A stretch of DNA of 64,000 nt from Kiloniella litopenaei (GTDB lineage Bacteria; Pseudomonadota; Alphaproteobacteria; Kiloniellales; Kiloniellaceae), in contig NZ_LANI01000018.1 in assembly GCF_000982415.1 (NCBI RefSeq), positions 62,001 through 126,000 on the forward strand, in the 5' to 3' direction. Positions 1 through 9,014 of the stretch are shown here, in pieces. The notes below the pieces were generated by a model, which had not been told where the DNA came from, ran no database searches, and saw nothing but the letters and a program-made list of their open reading frames with translations. The position numbers and the translations under genes were made by a program. How positions within the stretch are numbered: position 1 is the stretch's first letter; each line of letters opens with the position of its first letter.

Positions 1-1
1 C

Positions 2-352
2 CGTTCACAGAAAGGCGATCACGATACTGTCCTGTTAGGTTGGACTGCGGATTATCCGGATCCGGATAACTTCCTGTCACTTCTGAACTGTGCATCTGCA
101 AAATCCGGTGGTAACCGCGCGCGCTGGTGTCACAAAGAATTTGACGATCTTTTCCAGGAAGCTGTGAAAGTATCCGACCCAGACAAGCGTACTCAACTTT
201 ATGAGCAGGCTCAGGCTGTCTTCAAAGAAGAAGCTCCTTGGGTAACTGTTGCTCACTCTGTTGTTCACAAAGCTATGAGCAACAAAGTTGTTGATTTCCG
301 TATTGATCCACTTGGTGGTCATGTATTCTACGGCGTTGATTTAGAAGAATAA
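2..352 (+). CDS. ABC transporter peptide-binding protein, C-terminal part (5' end outside window)
   Basis: This is the last 116 codons of a family 5 extracellular solute-binding protein (DppA/OppA type), which captures di- or oligopeptides in the periplasm and hands them to the permease pair. The frame is open from the first base of the window. It carries the DppA-like motif GWTADYPDPDNFLSLLNC (about residues 18-35 of the fragment), and the end KVVDFRIDPLGGHVFYGVDLEE-like C terminus is typical of the family. It heads the row of permease and ATPase genes that follows on the same strand, separated by a hairpin. The 5' end, signal peptide and promoter lie outside the window, so the exact substrate cannot be read. 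Confidence 0.9.
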   Translation, partial: RSQKGDHDTVLLGWTADYPDPDNFLSLLNCASAKSGGNRARWCHKEFDDLFQEAVKVSDPDKRTQLYEQAQAVFKEEAPWVTVAHSVVHKAMSNKVVDFRIDPLGGHVFYGVDLEE

Positions 353-380
353 GAAAAAAATCTTATAACTAAATATGAAA

Positions 381-414
381 CGGGGGGGGTGTAAACCCTC
401 CCCGCTTTTCTTAT
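381..414 (+). terminator. Intercistronic hairpin/terminator after the binding-protein gene
   Basis: A nine-pair GC-rich stem (C plus eight G pairing with CCCTCCCCG, one G-U pair, loop TGTAAA) is followed by CTTTTCTT. It lies in the gap between the binding-protein gene and the first permease gene. It probably works as a partial terminator or a 3' end stabiliser that raises binding-protein output over permease output. Confidence 0.7.
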
Positions 415-433
415 AAGCGAAGTCAGGATCGCG

Positions 434-1450
434 ATGTTACGCTTTATTCTTTCAAAGTTGGGTGTCCTTATCCCAACGTTTCTTGGTGTTACTCTGATTG
501 CTTTCAGTTTCATCAGGATGTTACCGGGTGACCCAATCGAGCTGCTAGCTGGTGAACGTGGTGTTTCTGCTGAACGGCATGCCCAGCTTATGGCAGATCT
601 GGGGTTTGATCGCCCGATTTGGGAACAGTATTTTTCATTCCTTTGGGGAATTCTACAAGGGGATTTCGGTGTCTCCTTTACCAGTCGTACGCCAGTTTTA
701 GAAGAGTTCCTGACGCGGTTCCCCGCAACGGTCGAGCTCGCTGGGTGCGCAATAATTTTTGCAGCTTTGATTGGCTTACCTGCCGGAATCATTGCTGCGG
801 TTAAACGCGGTTCAGCGTTTGATCATACCTTGATGGGGATTTCCCTGACCGGGTATTCCATGCCTATCTTCTGGTGGGGACTTCTTTTGATTATCCTGTT
901 CTCCAGCCCGGATATGTTGGGGTGGACACCGGTATCAGGTCGTTTGTCCGCACTGTTCTGGATCGATCAAGACACTGGCTTTATGCTTATAGATGCTTTT
1001 GTCAGTGACGAAAAAGGTGCCTTTAAGTCAGCGGTCTCACACCTTATCTTGCCGACAATTGTTCTTGGTACCATACCGATGGCTATTATCGCGCGACAGA
1101 CACGTTCTGCTATGCTGGAAGTTCTTGGTGAAGACTATGTGCGTACGGCAAGAGCCAAGGGGCTTTCGCCAATGCGGATTGTTGGGGTTCACGCACTCCG
1201 GAACGCATTGATCACTGTTATAACGGTAATTGGTCTTCAGGTTGGGGTCCTTTTGGCCGGTGCTATTCTGACAGAAACAATTTTCTCTTGGCCTGGAATT
1301 GGTAAGTGGATGATTGATTCTATCTCTCGACGCGATTATTTCGCTGTCCAAGGTGGTATCGTCCTGATTGCTTCGATTGTCATGATGGTGAACCTGTTGG
1401 TTGACTTCATGTATGGTCTGATCAATCCAAGAATTCTGCATCGGAGGTAA
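434..1450 (+). CDS. dppB: Peptide ABC transporter permease (DppB-like)
   Basis: First inner-membrane subunit of a peptide importer, 338 residues, the usual length for DppB/OppB. It opens with a hydrophobic segment ending in the family motif RMLPGDPIELL (about residues 30-40). The cytoplasmic EAA loop that docks onto the ATPases is visible at about residues 230-262, with the core EDYVRTARAKGLSP. Further hydrophobic stretches give about six membrane segments. The ATG is preceded by an AGGA-type ribosome site. The stop codon overlaps the start region of the next gene (TAATG), so the two permeases are translationally coupled. The symbol is by family; the substrate could be dipeptides, longer peptides or another family 5 ligand. 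Confidence 0.9.
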   Translation: MLRFILSKLGVLIPTFLGVTLIAFSFIRMLPGDPIELLAGERGVSAERHAQLMADLGFDRPIWEQYFSFLWGILQGDFGVSFTSRTPVLEEFLTRFPATVELAGCAIIFAALIGLPAGIIAAVKRGSAFDHTLMGISLTGYSMPIFWWGLLLIILFSSPDMLGWTPVSGRLSALFWIDQDTGFMLIDAFVSDEKGAFKSAVSHLILPTIVLGTIPMAIIARQTRSAMLEVLGEDYVRTARAKGLSPMRIVGVHALRNALITVITVIGLQVGVLLAGAILTETIFSWPGIGKWMIDSISRRDYFAVQGGIVLIASIVMMVNLLVDFMYGLINPRILHRR

Positions 1451-1452
1451 TG

Positions 1453-2373
1453 ATGAGCCAAGTTCAAAATACAGCCGAACAGTCTTCGGCACCTGAACAG
1501 ATCAGTCCTCTGCGTCAACAGTTCAGAGAGTTCTGGTTTTATTTTTCGGAAAACAAGGGCGCCGTTGTCGGCCTGTTTTTCTTCCTTTTTATCGTGTTTA
1601 TTGCTCTTTTTGCTGATGTGATAGCACCACATTCGCCAGACCAACAAAACCGAGACTTCATCTTGATTCCGCCGTTTTGGCAGGATGGAGGCAATATCCA
1701 GTTCCTGTTGGGGACCGATGCTGTTGGTCGTGATCTTTTGTCGCGCCTTATGCATGGATCACGCTTCTCGTTGTTTGCCGGATGTATTGTGATTGTTATC
1801 AGTCTTACATTTGGGGTTTTGCTTGGCCTGTCAGCTGGATATTTCAGAGGCTTCTACGAAGTTATCGTGATGCGGGTTATGGATGTTATTCTATCCATCC
1901 CAAGTTTGCTGATGGCCTTGGTTCTTGTCGCGATGCTTGGCCCTGGACTACGGAATGCGATGATCGCGATTTCTATTACCTATCTGCCGCATTATGTTCG
2001 CCTTGCACGAGCATCTGCTGTTGCCGAGTCTGCCAGAGATTATGTGACGGCGAGTAAAGTTGCGGGTGCGGGTACGATGAGATTGATGCTGGTGACAATC
2101 TTGCCAAACTGTATGGCACCATTGATTGTTCAGGCTTCGTTGAGTTTTTCAACTGCGATCCTCGATACTGCTGCGCTTGGCTTCCTTGGTATGGGGGCAC
2201 AGCCACCAGCTTCAGAGTGGGGTACTATGTTGGCCGAAGCGCGTGAGTTTATTCTGAGTGCTTGGTGGGTTGTTACCTTCCCTGGTATTGCCATTCTCTT
2301 GACCGTGCTGGCTATTAACCTGATGGGTGATGGTCTGCGTGATGCCCTTGATCCCAAGATGAAGAGGTCTTGA
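1453..2373 (+). CDS. dppC: Peptide ABC transporter permease (DppC-like)
   Basis: Second inner-membrane subunit of the same importer, 306 residues. Two ATG codons are possible, at 1450 and 1453. GGAGG at 1443-1447 sits 5 bases from the second and only 2 from the first, so 1453 was chosen. Typical DppC features are the N-terminal cytoplasmic stretch, one membrane segment ending before [12 protein letters not shown], the motif [14 protein letters not shown] (residues about 82-95) and an EAA loop around residue 195 ([16 protein letters not shown]). It pairs with the preceding permease to form the channel. The following ATPase gene starts 4 bases after its stop. Confidence 0.9.
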   Translation: MSQVQNTAEQSSAPEQISPLRQQFREFWFYFSENKGAVVGLFFFLFIVFIALFADVIAPHSPDQQNRDFILIPPFWQDGGNIQFLLGTDAVGRDLLSRLMHGSRFSLFAGCIVIVISLTFGVLLGLSAGYFRGFYEVIVMRVMDVILSIPSLLMALVLVAMLGPGLRNAMIAISITYLPHYVRLARASAVAESARDYVTASKVAGAGTMRLMLVTILPNCMAPLIVQASLSFSTAILDTAALGFLGMGAQPPASEWGTMLAEAREFILSAWWVVTFPGIAILLTVLAINLMGDGLRDALDPKMKRS

Positions 2374-2377
2374 TCCC

Positions 2378-3376
2378 ATGAGCTTATTGGATATTAAAAA
2401 TCTCTCTGTCGAGTTCCAGACGGCGCATGGTTTGTTCCGTGCTGTAGATGGCGTGAACCTTGAAATTGATCAGGGGGAAATGGTCGCGATTGTTGGAGAA
2501 TCCGGATCGGGTAAATCCGTTTCCATGTTGGCCTTGATGGGCTTGCTTCCTTGGACGGCAAATATCACCGCAGATCGCATGCTCTTTGATGGTATTGATC
2601 TGTTGTCAATTTCGAAAAAAGAGCGTCGCCAAATCATTGGTAAAGATATTTCCATGATTTTTCAGGAGCCAATGACCAGTCTCAACCCTTGCTTTACCGT
2701 TGGTTATCAGATCATGGAAGTGATCAAAGAGCATTTGGGTGGCACCAAGAAAGAGTTGGAAAAAAGAGCGATTGAGCTTTTGGGAATGGTTGGTATTCCC
2801 GCACCGGAAACAAGATTGCGTGCTTTCCCGCATCAAATGTCTGGCGGTATGAACCAGCGTGTGATGATTGCAATGATGATTGCCTGTAATCCGCGTTTGT
2901 TGATTGCTGATGAGCCAACTACGGCTCTGGATGTAACAATTCAGGCACAAATTCTTGAGCTTCTTGGTGAGCTACAGAAAGAGCAAGGCATGGCCTTGGT
3001 CCTTATTACCCATGATATGGGCGTTGTTGCTGAAACTGCCGAAGTTGTGAACGTTCAATACGCAGGTCAACAGGTCGAGCGTCAGGATGTTGTCGGGTTG
3101 TTTGACAAGCCGCAGCACCCTTATACCCATGCTTTGCTTAATGCTTTGCCTGAACGTGCGACCAGTAAGCGTCTTCCTTCAATTCCCGGGGTTGTGCCGG
3201 GGTTATTGGATAGACCAACAGGGTGCCTTTTTAATCCACGTTGTCAGTTTGCAACTGATAAATGCAGAAAAGAAGCACCGGATCATGCCAACAAGGTTTT
3301 GTGTCATTATCCTTTGGTTGACGGTAAGCCAACAAACAATCATCCCGGTGTCTCTGTTTCAGGGGGAGCTGCATAA
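2378..3376 (+). CDS. dppD: Peptide ABC transporter ATP-binding protein (DppD-like)
   Basis: First of two ATPase subunits that drive peptide import, 332 residues. Visible motifs are Walker A GESGSGKS near residue 40, the signature MSGGMNQR near 154, Walker B LLIADEP near 174 and the switch histidine in ITHDMG. The C-terminal oligopeptide/dipeptide domain typical of DppD/OppD follows, with the GCLFNPRC motif that in related proteins helps form an iron-sulfur or cysteine cluster (further cysteines in CRKEAP and LCHYP). GAGGT lies 9 bases before the ATG. The stop overlaps the next start as TAATG, so DppD and DppF are coupled. Confidence 0.9.
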   Translation: MSLLDIKNLSVEFQTAHGLFRAVDGVNLEIDQGEMVAIVGESGSGKSVSMLALMGLLPWTANITADRMLFDGIDLLSISKKERRQIIGKDISMIFQEPMTSLNPCFTVGYQIMEVIKEHLGGTKKELEKRAIELLGMVGIPAPETRLRAFPHQMSGGMNQRVMIAMMIACNPRLLIADEPTTALDVTIQAQILELLGELQKEQGMALVLITHDMGVVAETAEVVNVQYAGQQVERQDVVGLFDKPQHPYTHALLNALPERATSKRLPSIPGVVPGLLDRPTGCLFNPRCQFATDKCRKEAPDHANKVLCHYPLVDGKPTNNHPGVSVSGGAA

Positions 3377-4356
3377 TGGGTGCTGAAACTGTATTAAAAG
3401 CCGATAACCTAAAGCGTTATTATGATGTTAAGGGCGGCATGTTCTCTAAGGGCGGTACCGTCAAAGCGCTAGATGGGGCAACCTTTCAGCTGGAAGCTGG
3501 TAAAACCCTGGCCGTCGTTGGTGAATCAGGATGCGGTAAATCTACGCTTGCGCGCCTTGTTACGTTGATTGAAAAACCAACAGAGGGTGAGCTGATCCTT
3601 GGTGGAATGGACATTGCTTCGGCGCATAGTAAGGAAGATATGATTACACTGCGCCAAATGGTGCAGATTGTTTTCCAGGACCCTTACGGTTCTTTGAACC
3701 CGCGTCAGAAAATCAGTGATATTCTGGCGGAACCACTGAAGATCAATACAAAGATGTCTGCTTCAGAAAGGCGCGAAGCCGTTCTTTCTATGATGTCTCG
3801 TGTTGGTCTTCGTCCGGAGCAGGCTGATCGCTATCCACATATGTTCTCTGGCGGTCAGAGACAGCGTATTGCTGTGGCTCGTGCCCTGATGCTGCGTCCC
3901 AAAATTGTTATTCTGGATGAACCTGTTTCTGCGTTGGATGTGTCTATTCAGGCACAGGTATTAAACTTGTTGACTGATCTGCAAGAAGAAATGGATCTTG
4001 CTTATCTTTTCATTTCGCATGATTTATCAGTTGTAAAACACATCGCGGATGACGTTCTGGTGATGTATCTTGGTCAGCCAGTGGAACATGGAACACGGGA
4101 TGAAATTTTTAGTAATCCACAGCATCCCTATACACGCGCATTACTGTCCGCGACGCCTGTTGCAGATCCTAACAGAAAGAAAGAGCGTATTAAGTTGGTT
4201 GGGGAGCTTCCGTCTCCGTTAAACCCACCGTCTGGTTGTTCTTTCCACCCGCGTTGTCCACTTGCCAATGATCGTTGCAAGGCTGAACGACCGGTTCTCT
4301 CTCCAACCAGTAGTGCGCAGGTATCATGCCATGCTGTTGAAGAAGGGCGAAGTTAG
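3376..4356 (+). CDS. dppF: Peptide ABC transporter ATP-binding protein (DppF-like)
   Basis: Second ATPase subunit of the importer, 326 residues. Walker A GESGCGKST lies near residue 48, the signature FSGGQRQR near 155, Walker B ILDEPVSALD near 178, and the C-terminal family domain ends in CSFHPRCPLANDRC. A strong GGGGGAG ribosome site lies 7 bases upstream inside the end of the preceding gene. The two ATPases of Dpp-type importers act as a heterodimer. This gene ends the operon, which is closed by the strong terminator at 4379-4411. Confidence 0.9.
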   Translation: MGAETVLKADNLKRYYDVKGGMFSKGGTVKALDGATFQLEAGKTLAVVGESGCGKSTLARLVTLIEKPTEGELILGGMDIASAHSKEDMITLRQMVQIVFQDPYGSLNPRQKISDILAEPLKINTKMSASERREAVLSMMSRVGLRPEQADRYPHMFSGGQRQRIAVARALMLRPKIVILDEPVSALDVSIQAQVLNLLTDLQEEMDLAYLFISHDLSVVKHIADDVLVMYLGQPVEHGTRDEIFSNPQHPYTRALLSATPVADPNRKKERIKLVGELPSPLNPPSGCSFHPRCPLANDRCKAERPVLSPTSSAQVSCHAVEEGRS

Positions 4357-4378
4357 GCTAACTCTTCTGGATTTCAAG

Positions 4379-4411
4379 AATGCGCCCAAAGATATTTGGG
4401 CGCATTTTTTT
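4379..4411 (+). terminator. Rho-independent terminator of the first peptide importer operon
   Basis: A perfect ten-pair stem, TGCGCCCAAA with TTTGGGCGCA, loop GATA, is flanked by AA/TT pairs and followed by seven T. It sits 22 bases after the last ATPase gene. Confidence 0.9.
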
Positions 4412-4514
4412 GTTGGAATTAGTTATTGATTCTAAGGCGTTATTTTAAATTTCGTTTAAACGACACTTCTCTTGTGTTAAGACTGTTCCACGCAAAGTTT
4501 GTTCGGGGGAAAGT

Positions 4515-5111
4515 GTGCAATTTGAAGAGACGAGTTTTTCCACAGAAGCTTTATGGGATCGTGCAACGGAAGTTGTGCGGGAAGACTATTGTGAATTGGA
4601 TCTACTACTTCGAAAGCTTGGCAGCCCGAAGCCGACTATCGGTTGGAACCCCGCTATGGAAAGCCTTCCCGGGGATCAGCTGAAGTATTTTCTTGATTGG
4701 TGGGATAAAGCCAGAGGGGCTGACTTCGCTGCTTCTCCGGATGCTGTAGATCCAATGGAGTTGCGTTCGATTTTAGGGCATTTGGCGGTTTTGGATGTTC
4801 TGGATGGTGGTGAGAATTTTCGATACCGCCTCTATGGATCTGCGATAATGAATGAACCGGGAAAAGATCTGACAGGGCTTCTTCTTTCTGATATATGGAC
4901 CCCGCTGAGAGCGTTTTTCACGATAAGTTATCGCGCAGTTGTTCTACGCAAAGAACCACTTTATACCCAACATGAGCCACATCACTCCTTAAAGATGCAA
5001 ATCTGGGATCGGTTGATTCTTCCGCTTAGTAATGGGGACGAAGTCGAACGTATAATAGTGGCAATTGTTCCCAGCAAAACAAAACCATCGTACAAAAAAG
5101 ATTATTTGTAA
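4515..5111 (+). CDS. PAS-domain protein of the short alphaproteobacterial (PAS_5-like) type
   Basis: A 198-residue soluble protein without membrane segments or signal peptide. The stretch from about residue 55 to 180 fits the PAS_5-type domain found in many short alphaproteobacterial proteins: a helical lead with FLDWWDKARG, then DPMELRSILGHLAVLDVL and FRYRLYGSAIM, and a later sheet region ending in WDRLILPLS. No output domain (kinase, cyclase or DNA-binding) is attached, so its role is unknown; it may bind a small ligand or a partner protein. The start is a GTG preceded by GGGGGA four bases upstream. It stands alone between two importer operons and converges with the sugar importer operon. 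Confidence 0.75.
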   Translation: MQFEETSFSTEALWDRATEVVREDYCELDLLLRKLGSPKPTIGWNPAMESLPGDQLKYFLDWWDKARGADFAASPDAVDPMELRSILGHLAVLDVLDGGENFRYRLYGSAIMNEPGKDLTGLLLSDIWTPLRAFFTISYRAVVLRKEPLYTQHEPHHSLKMQIWDRLILPLSNGDEVERIIVAIVPSKTKPSYKKDYL

Positions 5112-5130
5112 TTATTTGATATATAAAAGT

Positions 5131-6237
5131 TTAGTTAACTCTATTGCCTGATTCGCAAAAGATATGGTGATGTTCAGGTGAGACGGTGAAGCGGATACTT
5201 TCGCCGGGTGTTGCTTGGATCATTCCATTAAGTCTTGCGACAGCCTGTTGATTCGCTTCTGAATTGAAATAGATATAGGTATCCGAGCCAAGTTGCTCAA
5301 CGCTTGTGATTGTGCCCCTTATTTCTCCTGTGACCCCTTTTTCTCCTGCGTTTAGGGGAACCAAATGTTCCGGACGGATGCCGATTTGTAGTTTTTTTCC
5401 TGTTTGCATTGCCTCAGGCTTCAAATTACTGGCTTTGGTTTCTATGTAGTTATCTGTTCCGGTAATCTGAATGGATGTGGTTTGTGATTTTTGTTCGGGC
5501 ACTGATGCCGGAAAAATATTCATTTTTGGCGACCCGATGAATTCTGCCACGAAGGTATTTACCGGGGTTTGATACAGCTCTAACGGGGCACCTGTTTGTA
5601 CAATTTCGCCATTGTTCAAAATGACAATCCGGTCTGCAAGTGTCATCGCTTCAACTTGATCATGTGTAACGTAGATCATGGTTGCTGCTAACTGTTTGTG
5701 TAGCTTGGCGAGCTCTATTCGCATTTCCAATCGTAAGGCAGCGTCAAGATTGGAGAGTGGCTCATCCAAAAGAATAACCTTTGGGTCTCTTGCGAGGGAG
5801 CGTCCTATTGCGACACGTTGGCGTTGACCCCCTGAAATTTGACCTGGTTTTCGATCAAGAAGATGTTCCAGTTTCAGAATAGAGGCAATTTCCTGTACTT
5901 TTTTGTGAATTGTCTCTTTTGGCAGTTTTCCCAACCGTAAAGGAAAGCCAATATTTTCTGCGAGTGTCATGTGAGGATAGAGAGCATAAGATTGAAACAC
6001 CATGGCGATATCCCGTTCAGATGCGGGCAACTGATCTGCCCGTCGGTCCCCGATCCTGAATTCCCCTGAACTGATATCCTCTAAACCGGCGATCATACGT
6101 AATAATGTGGACTTACCGCACCCTGATGGGCCGACAAAGACGACAAATTCGCCTGGCTTGATATTCAGGTTTATATTTTGGATAACGCGGATATCACCAA
6201 AACTTTTATTGATATTTTTAAGTGATAGTGCGGTCAT
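5131..6237 (-). CDS. Sugar ABC transporter ATP-binding protein (UgpC/MalK type)
   Basis: ATPase of a carbohydrate importer, 368 residues. The nucleotide-binding domain has Walker A GPSGCGKST (36-44), the Q-loop in MVFQSYALYPHM, signature ISGGQRQR (134-141), Walker B VILLDEPLSNLD and the switch histidine in YVTHDQVEAM. From about residue 240 a TOBE-type regulatory region follows, as in MalK/UgpC, with GIRPEHL. The start overlaps the stop of the upstream kinase gene as ATGA, and this is the last gene of a five-gene operon. ATPases of this class are often shared between importers, so the gene itself does not define the sugar. Confidence 0.9.
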   Translation of the reverse strand: MTALSLKNINKSFGDIRVIQNINLNIKPGEFVVFVGPSGCGKSTLLRMIAGLEDISSGEFRIGDRRADQLPASERDIAMVFQSYALYPHMTLAENIGFPLRLGKLPKETIHKKVQEIASILKLEHLLDRKPGQISGGQRQRVAIGRSLARDPKVILLDEPLSNLDAALRLEMRIELAKLHKQLAATMIYVTHDQVEAMTLADRIVILNNGEIVQTGAPLELYQTPVNTFVAEFIGSPKMNIFPASVPEQKSQTTSIQITGTDNYIETKASNLKPEAMQTGKKLQIGIRPEHLVPLNAGEKGVTGEIRGTITSVEQLGSDTYIYFNSEANQQAVARLNGMIQATPGESIRFTVSPEHHHIFCESGNRVN

Positions 6238-7268
6238 CGTGCCTGCGTCCTTTTATGGCTAATTTTGGGATCTGTTGTTGGGGCGGAATAGTTGGAGAGG
6301 CCGACATCCTGGTGATTGGGATAGCGACGGGGATGAGATGCTATGGCATAACTTGCGGTATCTATCGCTATTTTTAGACAGGTTTCAATCGGTTGTGATC
6401 TTGCATAAGCAGCAAGAAAGCCCGCGTTAAAAGAGTCTCCTGCACCAACCGTATCCCTTACGACTGTTTTCTTTGATTTAAGTATCAGGGGGGATGAACT
6501 TTTTCTGTCCACTCTTGCGCCTTCTTCGCCAAGTTTTGTTACAAACAATGCGTTGTGGGGCATGCTTCTTAAAACAGATTGATAGTCAAGAGAGTGAGCG
6601 TCGAGCTTGTTGGATGGTTGTTGCGATAAGAGTCCAGTTGCTTCGGCTTCATTAAACAAAGCGATGTCAGTGTAGGGAAGCCAGCTTAATACTTCATCAC
6701 GTGTGTGTGCGGTCCAACCATTTGTCGGCCATGCGGTATCCAGGGCGATTATGCCGCCCTTTGATTTCACGAACTTGAATATTTCGGTCAGGGCTGGACG
6801 AATTGTTGGCATCAACGATGTTCCGACAAACAGGACAATTACATTGTCGAGTTTCATTCCGGCCAATTTGTTGTGTAATTCCAGCGGTTGGAATTGTGCT
6901 ACGTGTCCGGGGGTACTGAAAAAAGTCCGTTCTCCGTCGGGGTGGGTAATACCGACGGTAAGTGCTGTATCAACGCTATCAATAATCCAGTCATCAGACA
7001 GATCTGGATATTGTTGTCTAAGCCAGTTCCCAAAAAGATCATTTCCGATATTAACGACCATACGCTGTTTGATTCCCAGGGCACTCAGGGCTTTCGCTGT
7101 TATGCCTGCGCCACCTCCTTCACGAAGATTTGCATCGGGCAGAATAACTTCTGTTCCGGGTGTTGGCCAAGGGGCTTGCGGCCCCATGATTAAATCAACA
7201 TTCACAGTTCCAACGGTGATGATTTCTGGGTTTTCAAGGTTCTTTTTGGGGTTGGGTGCTTCAATCAT
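6234..7268 (-). CDS. PfkB/ribokinase-family carbohydrate kinase
   Basis: A 344-residue kinase of the ribokinase fold that should phosphorylate the sugar, or a product of it, brought in by the neighbouring importer. The N-terminal family motif is seen as GGGAGITAKALSALGI (about residues 52-67). The second signature DTVGAGDSFNAGF lies near residue 271 and holds the catalytic aspartate and the anion hole. It is embedded in the transporter operon, overlapping the permease stop by four bases (ATGA) and its own stop overlapping the ATPase start. Its substrate (fructose, ribose, a sugar acid, a nucleoside or a modified hexose) cannot be told from sequence. Confidence 0.88.
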   Translation of the reverse strand: MIEAPNPKKNLENPEIITVGTVNVDLIMGPQAPWPTPGTEVILPDANLREGGGAGITAKALSALGIKQRMVVNIGNDLFGNWLRQQYPDLSDDWIIDSVDTALTVGITHPDGERTFFSTPGHVAQFQPLELHNKLAGMKLDNVIVLFVGTSLMPTIRPALTEIFKFVKSKGGIIALDTAWPTNGWTAHTRDEVLSWLPYTDIALFNEAEATGLLSQQPSNKLDAHSLDYQSVLRSMPHNALFVTKLGEEGARVDRKSSSPLILKSKKTVVRDTVGAGDSFNAGFLAAYARSQPIETCLKIAIDTASYAIASHPRRYPNHQDVGLSNYSAPTTDPKISHKRTQAR

Positions 7269-8116
7269 CCCTTAACGCTCCCACTCATTAGCCCGGATAC
7301 GAGCGATTTTTGTAAAAAGTAAGCCATAGAAACAGGGGGAATAGTTGCCAGAATGCCTGCGGCTGATATCAGGCCGTAATCCGCAACTCGACCTGCCGCA
7401 AAGTCAGCAATGGCAACGGGGAGGGTTTTTGCCCTGATATCGTTCGTGAACAGCAAAGCGTAAAAGAATTCGTCCCAAGCCATTAGAACGGCCATTAATG
7501 CCGCTGCACCCAAGGCTGGCTTTGCAATAGGGAGGGTTATGTGCCAAATGATCTGAAGACGGTTTGCGCCATCAATTAAGGGGGCTTCATCAAGATCAAT
7601 CGGAATGGCGTCAAAGTTACTTTTTAACAGCCAGGTCGTAAAGGGGACGAGCACTCCACAATATACAGCAATCAAGGCGATGTGGGTGTTTAAAAGGCCG
7701 AGGCTTGCCATGGCAGAGTAAAGCGGTAATACCAAGGCAACTGGGGGCATCATGAAGGTCGCTATTGCTATAAAAAGAAGGCTTTTTCTACGCGTTCCGG
7801 GAAGGCGAGACAGGCTATAAGCTGCTGGTATTGCAACGCTAAGCGATAAAACAGTGGCAGATATCGCAACGATCAAGCTGTTCCTGAGTGCATAAAGAAA
7901 AGATTCTGCGCTGGCGCTATCAAAATCACCTATCAAGCTGGTGTAATTTTCAAATGATATATTCTCTGGTATCCACGCCAGAGGTAACGTCGTGAGGTCT
8001 TTTGTCGAACTGATACTCATTATAAATAGCCATAGAACAGGGCAGAGAAGAACCAGTCCCAACAATATAGCGGCGCTATATACAATAGCTGTTTGGGTTT
8101 TACTTCGCTTGATCAT
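7265..8116 (-). CDS. Sugar ABC transporter permease (MalG type)
   Basis: Inner-membrane subunit of the sugar importer, 283 residues, with about six hydrophobic segments. The EAA loop EAPLIDGANRLQIIWHITLP lies in the second half, as in MalG/UgpE. A start 30 bases further upstream is open, but ATG at 8116 is preferred. It overlaps the stop of the other permease as ATGA and has an AGGGGGAT ribosome site at correct spacing. It works with the neighbouring MalF-type permease and the ATPase. Confidence 0.88.
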   Translation of the reverse strand: MIKRSKTQTAIVYSAAILLGLVLLCPVLWLFIMSISSTKDLTTLPLAWIPENISFENYTSLIGDFDSASAESFLYALRNSLIVAISATVLSLSVAIPAAYSLSRLPGTRRKSLLFIAIATFMMPPVALVLPLYSAMASLGLLNTHIALIAVYCGVLVPFTTWLLKSNFDAIPIDLDEAPLIDGANRLQIIWHITLPIAKPALGAAALMAVLMAWDEFFYALLFTNDIRAKTLPVAIADFAAGRVADYGLISAAGILATIPPVSMAYFLQKSLVSGLMSGSVKG

Positions 8117-9000
8117 GCTGTATCCCCCTGTTTTTTTATAAGCCATAAATAGGTGGCGATCAGTAGCGCGCTGATTAGGACGACGATAAGGGCATATGAG
8201 GCGCCAGAGCCAATGCGCATATAGGCAAAAGCCTCTTGATAAACGTGGAAGCTAACAGTTTTAGTACTGTTTGCCGGACCACCACGTGTCATAACGTAAA
8301 TAATATCAAAAACTTTGAATGCTTCGATCGTCCGAAGGACAAGCGCGACACTGACCGGTGCGATTATTGCTGGGAAAACAACAGTCCAGAAGCGTTGCCA
8401 AGCATTTGCCCCGTCGAGGGTTGCTGCTTCGATTAAGTCCTTTGAAATCGTTTGCAGGGCGGCGAGAGTTATAAGTGCGACCAAAGGAAAGTTTTTCCAT
8501 ATATCCGCAATTGCGACCATCCATAATGCCAAATCTGGATCTCCGAGCCAGCTTTGATATTCTGCTAATAGTCCTATTTGCGTCAAAAGAGCGTTTAGTG
8601 CCCCAAAGTCAGGACCATAAATCAGGCGCCACATCATGGCATTGACCACTGTGGGAAGAGCAAGCGGCAGAATCAAAAGGGCGCGTAAAAGTGTTCTGCC
8701 TTTGAATGCCTGATTCAAAAGCAGGGCAACCAAAACACCAATGATTATCTCTGCGGAAACAGAAACGGAGACAAAATAGGCCGTATTTTCGATTGAATCC
8801 AAAAATTTAGAATTACCAAGTGCCTTAAGGTAATTTTTAAAACCAACCCAACAGTCTGTCGTAGCTGGTGACGCAAGATGAGCTGCTGTAAAGCTGTAAT
8901 AGACGGTTTTGATCAGGGGGTATCCCACGACCCCGATGATGATTGTCATCATCGGGGTCAGCAGGAGCCACGCAGTTGTGGCTTTGGAAAAACGCACCAT
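8113..9000 (-). CDS. Sugar ABC transporter permease (MalF type)
   Basis: Partner permease, 295 residues, six predicted membrane segments, with the first at about residues 10-32. The EAA loop is EAATLDGANAWQRFWTVVFP in the second half. It lies 14 bases downstream of the binding-protein gene and overlaps the next permease by four bases, so the set is one transcription unit. Together the two permeases form the translocation pore. Confidence 0.88.
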   Translation of the reverse strand: MVRFSKATTAWLLLTPMMTIIIGVVGYPLIKTVYYSFTAAHLASPATTDCWVGFKNYLKALGNSKFLDSIENTAYFVSVSVSAEIIIGVLVALLLNQAFKGRTLLRALLILPLALPTVVNAMMWRLIYGPDFGALNALLTQIGLLAEYQSWLGDPDLALWMVAIADIWKNFPLVALITLAALQTISKDLIEAATLDGANAWQRFWTVVFPAIIAPVSVALVLRTIEAFKVFDIIYVMTRGGPANSTKTVSFHVYQEAFAYMRIGSGASYALIVVLISALLIATYLWLIKKQGDTA

Positions 9001-9014
9001 TGATTTTTGCTACT

